A stretch of 64,000 bases of DNA from Methyloversatilis discipulorum (lineage in GTDB: Bacteria > Pseudomonadota > Gammaproteobacteria > Burkholderiales > Rhodocyclaceae): NCBI RefSeq assembly GCF_000385375.1, contig NZ_ARVV01000001.1:248001-312000 (forward strand), written 5' to 3'. Below the pieces are notes generated by a model. That model saw only the letters and a program-made list of their open reading frames with translations, ran no database searches and was not told the origin of the DNA. Below are positions 7,842 through 15,436 of the stretch, piece after piece. Both the position numbers and the translations under genes were made by a program. Positions within the stretch are counted from its first letter, which is position 1. Each line of letters begins with the position of its first letter.

Positions 7842-8921
7842 GTGACCGACCGGCGCAGCTTCCTGAAAGCGGCGCCGCTCGCCGCTCTGGCCGGAGCTCC
7901 GGCGGTCGTCGGCGCCCAGCCAGCCATCCGCTGGCGGCTGGCGTCGAGCTTCCCGAAGGCGCTGGATGCGCTGTACGCCGCCGCGGAACAGGTGGCGCAG
8001 CAGGTCAGTGCCGCCACTGGCGGCCGCTTCCAGATACAGGTCTTCGCGGCCAACGAACTGGTGCCGCCCTTCGGCGTGCTCGACGCGGTGCGCGAAGGCA
8101 CGGTCGAGTGCGGCCACTCGGCGTCCTACTACTACATCGGCAAGGACCCCACCTTCGCCTTCGATTGCGCCATGCCCTTCGGCCTGAACAGCAGGCAGCA
8201 GTCCGCCTGGCTGGTCGATGGCGGCGGCATGGCGCTGATGCGCGAACTGTTCGCCGGCTACAACATCGTCAATTTTCCCTGCGGAAATACCGGCGCGCAG
8301 ATGGGCGGCTGGTTCCGCCGAGAAATCCGCAGCGTGGCCGACCTCAAGGGCCTGAAGATGCGCATCGGCGGCTACGCCGGCCAGGTGGTGTCGCGGCTGG
8401 GCGTGGTGCCGCAGCAGATTCCGGGCGCCGACGTCTATCCGGCGCTGGAAAAAGGTGCGATCGACGCCGCCGAGTGGGTCGGCCCGTACGACGACCTCAA
8501 GCTGGGCTTCTACAAGGTCGCGCCCTATTACTACTACCCGGGCTGGGCCGAAGCCGGTCCGCAGCTCACCATCTACGTCAATCGACAGGCGTACGACGCA
8601 CTGCCGGCCGAGTATCGGCAGATCCTCGAATCCGCCTGCGCGGCGGCCCACATCGGCATGCAGGCGCGCTACGACGCACGCAACCCTGCGGCGATGAAGA
8701 AGCTGATCGAAGGCGGCGCCCAGCTGCGCATGTTCTCGCGCGACATCCTGCTCGCGCTGCAGAAGGAGGCCTTCGCGCTGTACCGCGAAACTGCCGCCGC
8801 CAACCCGCGGTTCCGCAAGGTGTTCGAACCGTGGAACCGCTTCCGCTCGGAACAGCGCCTGTGGACGCGCATCGCCGAGAACTCGGTGGATGCGTTCGTG
8901 GGCAGGCATCCGGTCGAGTGA
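7842..8921 (+). CDS. TRAP transporter solute-binding protein (DctP family), Tat-type signal
   Basis: 359 residues from a GTG start directly after the pmbA stop. The N-terminus DRRSFLKAAPLAALAG is a twin-arginine signal followed by a hydrophobic stretch ending VVGAQ. The mature part has DctP-family features: WRLASSFPKALD, LVPPFGVLDAVREGTVECGHS, DLKGLKMRIGG and DVYPALEKGAIDAAEWVGPYDD, the last resembling the 2-oxoacid-binding TakP group. It would bind a carboxylate-type ligand in the periplasm and hand it to DctQ/DctM permeases, but no permease gene is nearby, so it must pair with a distant system or act as a sensor. The ligand is an inference. Confidence 0.85.
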   Translation: MTDRRSFLKAAPLAALAGAPAVVGAQPAIRWRLASSFPKALDALYAAAEQVAQQVSAATGGRFQIQVFAANELVPPFGVLDAVREGTVECGHSASYYYIGKDPTFAFDCAMPFGLNSRQQSAWLVDGGGMALMRELFAGYNIVNFPCGNTGAQMGGWFRREIRSVADLKGLKMRIGGYAGQVVSRLGVVPQQIPGADVYPALEKGAIDAAEWVGPYDDLKLGFYKVAPYYYYPGWAEAGPQLTIYVNRQAYDALPAEYRQILESACAAAHIGMQARYDARNPAAMKKLIEGGAQLRMFSRDILLALQKEAFALYRETAAANPRFRKVFEPWNRFRSEQRLWTRIAENSVDAFVGRHPVE

Positions 8922-8945
8922 GCGTCGCCCGTCACGCGGCCAAAT

Positions 8946-8972
8946 GACAAAGGCCGCAATGCGGCCCTTGTC
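8946..8972. terminator. Bidirectional hairpin between convergent TRAP and metK genes
   Basis: GACAAAGGCCGC-AAT-GCGGCCCTTGTC forms a 12-bp stem with one mismatch and a 3-base loop, placed between two convergent stop codons (8921 and 8998). There is no long T-run, but symmetry and placement favour a shared terminator. Confidence 0.65.
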
Positions 8973-8997
8973 GTTGTGCGACGCGCAGACTGACCGG

Positions 8998-10161
8998 TTA
9001 TAGGCCCGCGTCTGCCCGCAGCGCCGCTGCCTTGTCGATCGCTTCCCAGCTGAATTCCGGCTCGTCGCGGCCGAAGTGGCCGTAGGCGGCGGTCTTCTGG
9101 TAGATCGGGCGCAGCAGGTCGAGCATCTGCACGATGCCCTTCGGGCGCAGATCGAAGTGGCGCTTCACCAGTTCGGTCAGCTTTTCGTTCGAAATCTTGC
9201 CGGTGCCGAAGGTTTCGACCATGACCGAGGTCGGCTGGGCGACGCCGATCGCGTAGCTCACCTGCACCTGGCACTTCGACGCGAGGCCGGCGGCGACGAT
9301 GTTCTTCGCCACGTAGCGGCCGGCGTAGGCGGCCGAGCGGTCGACCTTGGACGGGTCCTTGCCGGAGAAGGCGCCGCCGCCGTGCGGTGCGGCACCGCCG
9401 TAGGTGTCGACGATGATCTTGCGGCCGGTCAGGCCGCAGTCGCCCTGCGGGCCGCCGATGACGAAGCGGCCGGTCGGGTTCACCAGATACTTGATTTCGC
9501 CCTTCACCAGTTCCGGCGGCAGCACCGGCTTGATGATGTCCTCGATCACCGCTTCGCGGATCGCTTCGAGCGACATGTCCGGTGCGTGCTGGGTGGACAG
9601 CACCACGGTGTCGATGCGTTCCGGCTTGCCGTCGACGTAGCGGATGGTGACCTGGCTCTTGGCGTCCGGGCGCAGCCAGGGCAGGCGGCCGTCCTTGCGC
9701 AGGTGAGCCTGGCGTTCGACCAGACGGTGCGACAGGTGCAACGCCAGCGGCATCAGCACCGGCGTCTCGTCGCAGGCGTAGCCGAACATCAGGCCCTGGT
9801 CGCCGGCGCCCTGGTTCAGGTAGTCGTCGCTGGCGCGGTCCACGCCCTGCGCGATGTCCGGGCTCTGCTTGTCGTAGGCCACCAGCACGGCGCAGCCCTT
9901 GTAGTCGATGCCGTACTCGGTGTTGTCGTAGCCGATGCGCTTGATGGTGTCCCGCGCGACGTGGATGTAGTCGACGTTGGCGGTGGTGGTGATTTCACCG
10001 GCCAGCACGACGAGGCCGGTATTGCACAGCGTTTCGGCGGCGACACGGGCGGTCGGGTCCTGCGCCAGGATGGCGTCGAGGATGGCGTCGGAAATCTGGT
10101 CGGACACCTTGTCCGGGTGGCCTTCGGACACCGACTCCGAAGTGAAGAAATACTCTGACAT
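8998..10161 (-). CDS. metK: S-adenosylmethionine synthetase MetK
   Basis: 387 residues, full length. Signature stretches: [21 protein letters not shown] (ATP/methionine binding), [12 protein letters not shown] and [19 protein letters not shown]. It makes SAM from methionine and ATP in the cytoplasm and should be essential. AAGGAG lies 8 bases upstream of the ATG. The 169-base gap to the divergent acyltransferase must hold both promoters; it contains the palindrome GGTTCGTCGAACC (10193-10205) but I see no known SAM-sensing riboswitch. Confidence 0.98.
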   Translation of the reverse strand: MSEYFFTSESVSEGHPDKVSDQISDAILDAILAQDPTARVAAETLCNTGLVVLAGEITTTANVDYIHVARDTIKRIGYDNTEYGIDYKGCAVLVAYDKQSPDIAQGVDRASDDYLNQGAGDQGLMFGYACDETPVLMPLALHLSHRLVERQAHLRKDGRLPWLRPDAKSQVTIRYVDGKPERIDTVVLSTQHAPDMSLEAIREAVIEDIIKPVLPPELVKGEIKYLVNPTGRFVIGGPQGDCGLTGRKIIVDTYGGAAPHGGGAFSGKDPSKVDRSAAYAGRYVAKNIVAAGLASKCQVQVSYAIGVAQPTSVMVETFGTGKISNEKLTELVKRHFDLRPKGIVQMLDLLRPIYQKTAAYGHFGRDEPEFSWEAIDKAAALRADAGL

Positions 10162-10330
10162 GCACCTGCTCCTTGTAACTTCCCTGTTGCGGTTCGTCGA
10201 ACCAGCCCCGGGAAGCGAGCAGGCGACGCTTTAGCAGTATTTTTAGTCCGCCCTGCAAGTTGTCTCGTTTAACTCGGCGGAAACAGTAGTCTACCGCGTC
10301 CTGTCGTTTTCGCGAATCCAGCTTTTTTCC

Positions 10331-11206
10331 ATGTCAGACCTCGCGAGCCGGGTGGCCATGGGGGCCTTCCGGCTGCTTTCCCATCTTCCGCTGCGCACGC
10401 TGCAGGCGATCGGCGCCATCGCCGGCCGCCTGATCCACGCGCGCTCCGCCCGTTTCCGGCGCGAGTTCGACCGCAATCTGACGTCGGCGATACCTGGCGC
10501 CGACGCCGCGCTGATCCGCGAGGCGGCCGCCCATTCCGGGCGCGCCATGCTCGAACTGCCGTGGATCTGGATGCGGCCGCGCCCCGCCGTAGTGGCCGGC
10601 GTGGTCGGGGTCAGCGGCTGGGAACACGTCGAGCGGCTGCACGCCAGCGGCCGCGGTGTAGTGCTGCTGACGCCGCACATGGGCGCTTTCGAGATCGCCG
10701 CCCGGCTGATCGGTTCGCGCATCCCGATCACCGTGCTCTACCGCGCACCGCGCCAGGACTGGCTGCGCCCGCTGATGGAGCAGGGGCGCGACGGCGACGG
10801 TGTGTCGCTGGCGGCAGCCGACGGCACCGGCGTGCGCCGGCTGCTGCGCACCATCAAGGACGGCGGTCTGGTCGGCATCCTGCCGGACCAGGTGCCGGCC
10901 AATGGCGAAGGCATGTGGGCCGACTTCTTCGGTCGCCCGGCCTACACGATGACGCTGGCCGCCCGGCTCACCTCGATGGCGGCTGGCACGGTGATGGTGT
11001 TCGCCGAGCGGCTGCCGGCCGGGCGCGGTTTCCACCTGCATTTCATCGAGCCCGAAGTACCGGTCGAAGGCGATACCGCGCAGCGGGTCGAGGCGATCAA
11101 CCGCAATGTCGAAGCGCTGGTGCGCCGGTATCCGGCGCAGTACATCTGGGGCTACAAGCGCTACAAGTGCCCGCCGGGTGTGCAGCGGCCCGCCCCTGTA
11201 GAATGA
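10331..11206 (+). CDS. Lysophospholipid/lipid A biosynthesis acyltransferase (LpxL/HtrB family)
   Basis: 291 residues. The H-x4-E catalytic motif of the family is His116-Glu121 in LLTPHMGAFEIA; DQVPANGEGMWADFFGRPAYT is the conserved substrate-site block. A hydrophobic N-terminal segment (about 7-35) would anchor it in the inner membrane, where it adds a secondary acyl chain to Kdo-lipid A precursors. It is divergent from metK and leads the dapF run, the arrangement seen in many betaproteobacteria. Its precise position on lipid A (LpxL versus LpxM-like) cannot be read from sequence. It ends 6 bases before the next gene's ATG. Confidence 0.9.
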   Translation: MSDLASRVAMGAFRLLSHLPLRTLQAIGAIAGRLIHARSARFRREFDRNLTSAIPGADAALIREAAAHSGRAMLELPWIWMRPRPAVVAGVVGVSGWEHVERLHASGRGVVLLTPHMGAFEIAARLIGSRIPITVLYRAPRQDWLRPLMEQGRDGDGVSLAAADGTGVRRLLRTIKDGGLVGILPDQVPANGEGMWADFFGRPAYTMTLAARLTSMAAGTVMVFAERLPAGRGFHLHFIEPEVPVEGDTAQRVEAINRNVEALVRRYPAQYIWGYKRYKCPPGVQRPAPVE

Positions 11207-11211
11207 CAGCC

Positions 11212-11640
11212 ATGTTTACGAATCCTGCGCCGCAGGCCATCGCAGACCTGTTGCGCCGCGTGCGCACGGTTGCCGTGGTCGGCCTGTCGCCGAACGAATC
11301 CCGCCCCAGTCATCGCGTCGCCCGCGGCATGCAGCGCTTCGGCTGGCGCATCGTGCCGGTGCGTCCGGCGGTGACCGAAGTGCTGGGCGAGCAGGCCTAC
11401 GGTTCGCTGGCCGACATTCCCGAAGACCTGCGCCGGCAGATCGATCTGGTCGACCTCTTCATTGCTGCCGACCGCGTCGGCGCCTTTGTCGACCAGGCGA
11501 TCGCGCTCGGCCTGCCCGCCGTATGGCTGCAGGACGGCGTGATCGACGAGGCGGCGGCGCTGCGCGCGCAGGCGGCCGGTCTGACCGTCGTGATGGACCG
11601 CTGCGTCTGGCGCGACTACAGCTCGATGGTGACTGAATGA
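11212..11640 (+). CDS. CoA-binding domain protein (YccU-like)
   Basis: 142 residues, a single Rossmann CoA-binding domain: [27 protein letters not shown] near the N-terminus with the conserved SHRVA, and [33 protein letters not shown] in the centre. Homologues bind CoA but have no established enzymatic role. An upstream ATG at 11203 overlaps the acyltransferase stop (ATGA) and would add three residues; I chose 11212 because family members usually begin MF. The gene ends in a 4-base ATGA overlap with dapF. Confidence 0.88.
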   Translation: MFTNPAPQAIADLLRRVRTVAVVGLSPNESRPSHRVARGMQRFGWRIVPVRPAVTEVLGEQAYGSLADIPEDLRRQIDLVDLFIAADRVGAFVDQAIALGLPAVWLQDGVIDEAAALRAQAAGLTVVMDRCVWRDYSSMVTE

Positions 11641-12470
11641 AGCTCCGTTTTTCCAAGATGCACGGGCTGGGCAACGATTTCGTCGTGATCGACGCGATCC
11701 GCCAGCGGGTCGATCTGACGCCCGATCAGGTGCGCTTCCTGGCTGACCGCCATTTCGGCGTCGGCTGTGACCAGCTGCTGGTGGTCGAGCGCGCGCAGCA
11801 GCCGGGCGTCGATTTCCGCTACCGCATCTTCAATGCCGACGGCGGCGAGGTCGAACAGTGCGGCAATGGCGCGCGCTGCTTCGTGCGCTTCGTGCGCGAG
11901 CAGGGCCTGACCGACAAGCGGGAAATCCGCGTCGAAACGAAGAGTGGCGTGATCACGCTGACCGCCGCCGACGACATCAATGTGACGGTGAACATGGGCG
12001 TTCCGGTATTCGAGCCGGCGCGCATTCCGTTCCAGTCCGATTCCGACGCCCTCGTGCAGCCGCTCGACGTGGCAGGCAGCGCGGTGCCGATCACCGCCGT
12101 GTCGATGGGCAACCCGCACGCGGTGCAGGTGGTGGCCGACGTCGACCGTGCGCCGGTTGGCCAGCAGGGCCCGCTGATCGAATCGCACCCGCGTTTTCCG
12201 GCGCGCGTGAACGCCGGCTTCATGCAGGTGGTCGACGCCCACCACATCCGGCTGCGCGTGTACGAGCGCGGCGCCGGCGAAACGCTGGCCTGCGGCACCG
12301 GCGCCTGCGCCGCCGTGGTGGCCGGCATCGTCCGCAATCTGCTGGAGAGCCCGGTGCGCGTGAGCACGCGCGGCGGCGAACTGAACATCGCCTGGGCCGG
12401 CGAGGGCCAGCCGGTCTTGATGACCGGCCCCGCCGTCACCGTATTCGAAGCCGACATCCATCTGGAGTAG
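11637..12470 (+). CDS. dapF: Diaminopimelate epimerase DapF
   Basis: 277 residues with both catalytic cysteines: Cys75 in EQCGNGARC and Cys219 in LACGTGAC. Start [19 protein letters not shown] is the conserved N-terminus. It converts LL- to meso-diaminopimelate for lysine and peptidoglycan synthesis. Coupled by ATGA to the CoA-binding gene and followed 7 bases later by the DUF484 gene, a pairing shared with E. coli (dapF-yigA-xerC). Confidence 0.97.
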   Translation: MKLRFSKMHGLGNDFVVIDAIRQRVDLTPDQVRFLADRHFGVGCDQLLVVERAQQPGVDFRYRIFNADGGEVEQCGNGARCFVRFVREQGLTDKREIRVETKSGVITLTAADDINVTVNMGVPVFEPARIPFQSDSDALVQPLDVAGSAVPITAVSMGNPHAVQVVADVDRAPVGQQGPLIESHPRFPARVNAGFMQVVDAHHIRLRVYERGAGETLACGTGACAAVVAGIVRNLLESPVRVSTRGGELNIAWAGEGQPVLMTGPAVTVFEADIHLE

Positions 12471-12477
12471 TACCCCC

Positions 12478-13128
12478 ATGAAAGCCGACGACGTCGCGCG
12501 TTACCTGCAGGACCATCCGCAGTTCTTCGAGGACTATCACGACCTGCTCGCCCATCTGTATGTGCCGCACCCGCACGGCGGCCGCGCGATCTCGATCACC
12601 GAGCGGCAGATCCTGACGCTGCGCGAGAAGGCCAAGCTGCTGGAGCTGAAACTGGCCGAACTGCTGCGTTTCGGCGAGGACAACGACGTCATTTCGACGC
12701 GCGTGCATGCGCTGTCCATCGCATTGATGACGGCCGGCAGCTTCGATGCGGTGATGACCGCGCTGCGCGAACAGCTGTCCGAGGGCTTTTCGGTGCCGCA
12801 CACCGCGCTGCGCCTGTGGAACAGCGTGCTTACCCGCGACGGCGACGTATTCGAGCCGGTCGAGGAGCGCATCCGCGTGTTCGCCAACGAGGCGCGCCAG
12901 CCCTACTGCGGCCCGGTGAACGACCTCGGCGTCGTCGCCTGGTTCGGCGAGTCGGCCCCGGCCGTGCAATCGATGGCGCTGGTGCCGCTGCGCCGCGAAT
13001 CGCGCGTGGTCGGTCTGCTGGCGCTGGGCGCCAACGACGCAGCGCGGTTCGTGCCGGACATGGGCACGCTCTACCTGGAACGCATCGGCGAACTGCTCGG
13101 TGCCGCGCTGATCCGCGAGCTGGGCTGA
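12478..13128 (+). CDS. DUF484 family protein (YigA-like, GAF-type)
   Basis: 216 residues. The N-terminal block VARYLQDHPQFFEDYHDLLAHLYVPHPHGG and the ISITERQILTLREKAKLLELKL helix define DUF484; the remainder is GAF-like (SVPHTALRLW, VPLRRESRVVGLLALGAND). Function unknown. In many proteobacteria the gene is followed by xerC (chromosome dimer resolution recombinase); here rlmI follows instead after a hairpin-rich gap. Confidence 0.88.
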   Translation: MKADDVARYLQDHPQFFEDYHDLLAHLYVPHPHGGRAISITERQILTLREKAKLLELKLAELLRFGEDNDVISTRVHALSIALMTAGSFDAVMTALREQLSEGFSVPHTALRLWNSVLTRDGDVFEPVEERIRVFANEARQPYCGPVNDLGVVAWFGESAPAVQSMALVPLRRESRVVGLLALGANDAARFVPDMGTLYLERIGELLGAALIRELG

Positions 13129-13166
13129 GAGTGTTTGCCCCCGCGCTCACTTTGTTCGCTCAGGAG

Positions 13167-13218
13167 GGTCGGCTTTGCACAGCCGACCGGTTGCGCGGGC
13201 GGCGAGCAGTGCTCGCCG
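13167..13218. repeat. Tandem hairpins in the DUF484-rlmI gap
   Basis: Two strong inverted repeats lie back to back: GGTCGGCT-6 bases-AGCCGACC (13167-13188) and CGGCGAGCA-G-TGCTCGCCG (13200-13218). A smaller CCCTTCGGG element follows at about 13232. They may terminate the dapF-DUF484 transcript or be a small repetitive element; no T-run is present. Confidence 0.5.
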
Positions 13219-13267
13219 AAACCCCCGCTACACCCTTCGGGCGGCGCGGCGTTATGACTGACAGAGC

Positions 13268-14482
13268 ATGAGTGCCACCCTGATTCTCGCACCGGGCCGC
13301 GAGCGCTCGGTCATGCGCCGCCACCCGTGGATATTCGCCGGTTCGGTCGACCGTCTCGACGGTCGCGCCCGGCCGGGCGACACCGTGCTGGTGCAGGCTG
13401 CCAATGGGTGTGCGCTCGGCCGCGCCGCGTTCTCGCCGGCGTCGCAGATACGCGCCCGCATGTGGACCTTCGGTGACGAATCGATCGACGACGCCTTCTT
13501 CCGCCGCACCGTCGCGCGCGCGGTCGAGCAGCGGCGAGACCTGCCGGAACTGGCGGGCGAATTCGGTCCGCGCGGCGGTGTGCGCCTGCTGCACGGCGAG
13601 TCCGACGGCCTGCCCGGCGTCATCGCCGACCGCTACGCCGACGTGATCGTGCTGCAGATCACCAGCGCCGGTGGCGAGAAGTGGCGCGCCACCATCGCCG
13701 ACGCGCTGGTGCGCGCGACCGGCATCGCACGCGTCTATGAGCGCTCCGATTCGGACGTGCGCGCGCTCGAAGGTCTGGAGCCGCGCAGCGGCTGGCTGAT
13801 CGGCGACGGAGATGCGCCTTTCCCGGTGATTGCCGAACCGGGCGTGACCGGCGACGTGAACATCGAAATCGACGTGGCCAGCGGCCACAAGACCGGCTTC
13901 TATCTCGACCAGCGCGAAAACCGACGGCTGTGCGGCGCGCTGGCCGCCGGTCGCCGCGTGCTGAACTGCTTCTGCTACACCGGCGGCTTTTCGCTGCACG
14001 CGCTGGCCGACGGTGCCGAATCGGTGCTGTCCATCGATTCCTCCGGCCCGGCGCTGGCGACCGCGCAGCGCAATGTCGGCCACAACCCGCAGATCGACGC
14101 CGCGCGCGCCGAATGGCTGGAGGCGGACGTGTTCCAGGCGCTGCGCACCTTCCGTGCCGAAGGCCGCAAGTTCGACCTGATCGTGCTCGACCCGCCGAAA
14201 TTCGCGCCGTCGGCCGCGCATGCGAAGTCGGCCGCGCGCGCCTACAAGGACATCAATCTGCTCGGTTTCCGGCTGCTGGCGCCGGGCGGCCTGCTGATGA
14301 CCTATTCCTGTTCGGGCGGTGTCGATGTCGACTTCTTCCAGAAGATCGTCGCCGACGCGGCAGCCGACGCCGGCGTGTCGGCGCGCGTGCTGAAGCGCCT
14401 GTCAGCCGGGGCGGATCACCCGGTGGGGCTGGCTTTTCCCGAGGGCGAGTACCTGAAGGGGCTGCTGCTCAGGATCGAGTGA
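13268..14482 (+). CDS. rlmI: Class I SAM-dependent 23S rRNA m5C methyltransferase (RlmI-like)
   Basis: 404 residues. An N-terminal PUA domain (about 1-80, RRHPWIFAGSVDRLDGRARPGD) is followed by an EEHEE/Rossmann catalytic domain with GHKTGFYLDQRENR, VLNCFCYTGGFSLHA (SAM site) and LIVLDPPKFAPS (catalytic motif IV), and a late YSCSGGVD motif. This order matches RlmI, which methylates C1962 of 23S rRNA. It stands alone between hairpin-rich DNA and a DksA gene 70 bases downstream. Confidence 0.92.
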   Translation: MSATLILAPGRERSVMRRHPWIFAGSVDRLDGRARPGDTVLVQAANGCALGRAAFSPASQIRARMWTFGDESIDDAFFRRTVARAVEQRRDLPELAGEFGPRGGVRLLHGESDGLPGVIADRYADVIVLQITSAGGEKWRATIADALVRATGIARVYERSDSDVRALEGLEPRSGWLIGDGDAPFPVIAEPGVTGDVNIEIDVASGHKTGFYLDQRENRRLCGALAAGRRVLNCFCYTGGFSLHALADGAESVLSIDSSGPALATAQRNVGHNPQIDAARAEWLEADVFQALRTFRAEGRKFDLIVLDPPKFAPSAAHAKSAARAYKDINLLGFRLLAPGGLLMTYSCSGGVDVDFFQKIVADAAADAGVSARVLKRLSAGADHPVGLAFPEGEYLKGLLLRIE

Positions 14483-14552
14483 AGCGTTACGCAGTTTTTT
14501 GCCAAAACATTGGTATCCTCTTCGCCTTTCCAATCCCCGGGAGTTCATGCGG

Positions 14553-14990
14553 ATGGCCACCAAGAACGCCAGCAAGGCCGACAAGCCGCTGACCGAAGCC
14601 GACATCCTGAAGATGCCGGAAAAGGACTACATGAACGAGGCGCAGCTCGCCTTCTTCCGCGACCTGCTCGCCCGCATGCGCGACGACATCCTGCGCAAGG
14701 CCGATGAAACCGTGGAGCACATGCGCGAGGTCGACAACGTGTCCGACCCCGCCGACCGCGCCACGGTTGAAGAGGAACACACGCTGGAACTGCGCACGCG
14801 CGACCGCGAGCGCAAGCTGCTGAAGAAGATCGAACAGGCGATCGACCGCATCGATGCCGGCGAATACGGCTATTGCGACGAAACCGGCGAGCCGATCGGC
14901 ATCGGCCGCCTGCTCGCCCGTCCGACCGCGACGCTGACCATCGAGGCGCAGGAGCGCCGCGAACGTCTGCAGAAGCTTTACGGCGACTGA
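14553..14990 (+). CDS. dksA: DksA family RNA polymerase-binding regulator (paralogue 2)
   Basis: 145 residues. Coiled coil about 28-95 with tip NVSDPADRAT (62-71); the C-terminal block EYGYCDETGEPIGIGRLLARPTATLTIEAQERRERL retains only Cys108. This form, with an N-terminal basic tail (MATKNASKADK), is the usual DksA of betaproteobacteria, so it is my preferred candidate for the housekeeping copy. The ATG at 14553 has GGGAG at 9-base spacing; ATGs at 14547 and further upstream are less well placed. A small secreted Cys/His protein starts 19 bases later. Confidence 0.92.
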   Translation: MATKNASKADKPLTEADILKMPEKDYMNEAQLAFFRDLLARMRDDILRKADETVEHMREVDNVSDPADRATVEEEHTLELRTRDRERKLLKKIEQAIDRIDAGEYGYCDETGEPIGIGRLLARPTATLTIEAQERRERLQKLYGD

Positions 14991-15009
14991 GGCCGGGCCC
15001 GGACGCGCG

Positions 15010-15339
15010 ATGTTCCGACGCCTGTCCGCGCTGCGGCTCGTCATGTTGCTGCTGTGCCTGATCGGGGCACAGCATGTCACGCTCGTCCACGCCTTTGAAC
15101 ACGTCCCGACGGCCGGCATCGCGCTGGCTGCCGAGGACGACGGCGGCCTCGCTCACGCGCCGGTCTGTCCGGACTGCCTGTCGGCCCATTCCCTGACCCA
15201 GCTGTCTGTCGGCGCCGCGCCCGACCCGGCTGTTCCCGATCTGTCGCACGTACAGCGTGCCGCTTCGCTGCGCGTCGCGGTCCATGGTGCGGCGCCCGAG
15301 CCCTGCGCGCACGGGCCGCCTGCCGTCTCCCCGCTCTGA
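15010..15339 (+). CDS. Small exported Cys/His-containing protein (DUF2946-like)
   Basis: 109 residues: a hydrophobic N-terminal segment (about 8-27, LRLVMLLLCLIGAQHVTLVHA) looks like a signal peptide, followed by HAFEHVP, a CPDCLSAH motif and several further histidines. Small proteins of this kind are often encoded in front of metal-related outer-membrane receptors, and here a ZnuD-like receptor gene follows after 97 bases. A periplasmic metal-binding or metal-sensing role is an inference from residues and position; the family assignment is tentative. Confidence 0.6.
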   Translation: MFRRLSALRLVMLLLCLIGAQHVTLVHAFEHVPTAGIALAAEDDGGLAHAPVCPDCLSAHSLTQLSVGAAPDPAVPDLSHVQRAASLRVAVHGAAPEPCAHGPPAVSPL

Positions 15340-15436
15340 TCCGTCGCCCCCTCCGGGGCGTGCACTTCATACATTCAGACTGACCCGCGTGATCACGCGC
15401 GGGCGCGCGTCCATATCCGGGCGCGGGGAGAACTTC

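Noticed and set aside
6468..8909. Very long open frame on the minus strand opposite pmbA and the TRAP gene
   Set aside because: Long antisense frames are normal in GC-rich DNA; its translation is low-complexity Arg/Ala/His-rich, while the plus-strand genes show clear families. The same applies to long frames opposite znuD, hslU, the mutase and pccA.
10162..10330. metK upstream region examined for a SAM or SAH riboswitch
   Set aside because: Only a short palindrome with almost no loop (10193-10205) is visible; no known SAM-binding core could be traced.
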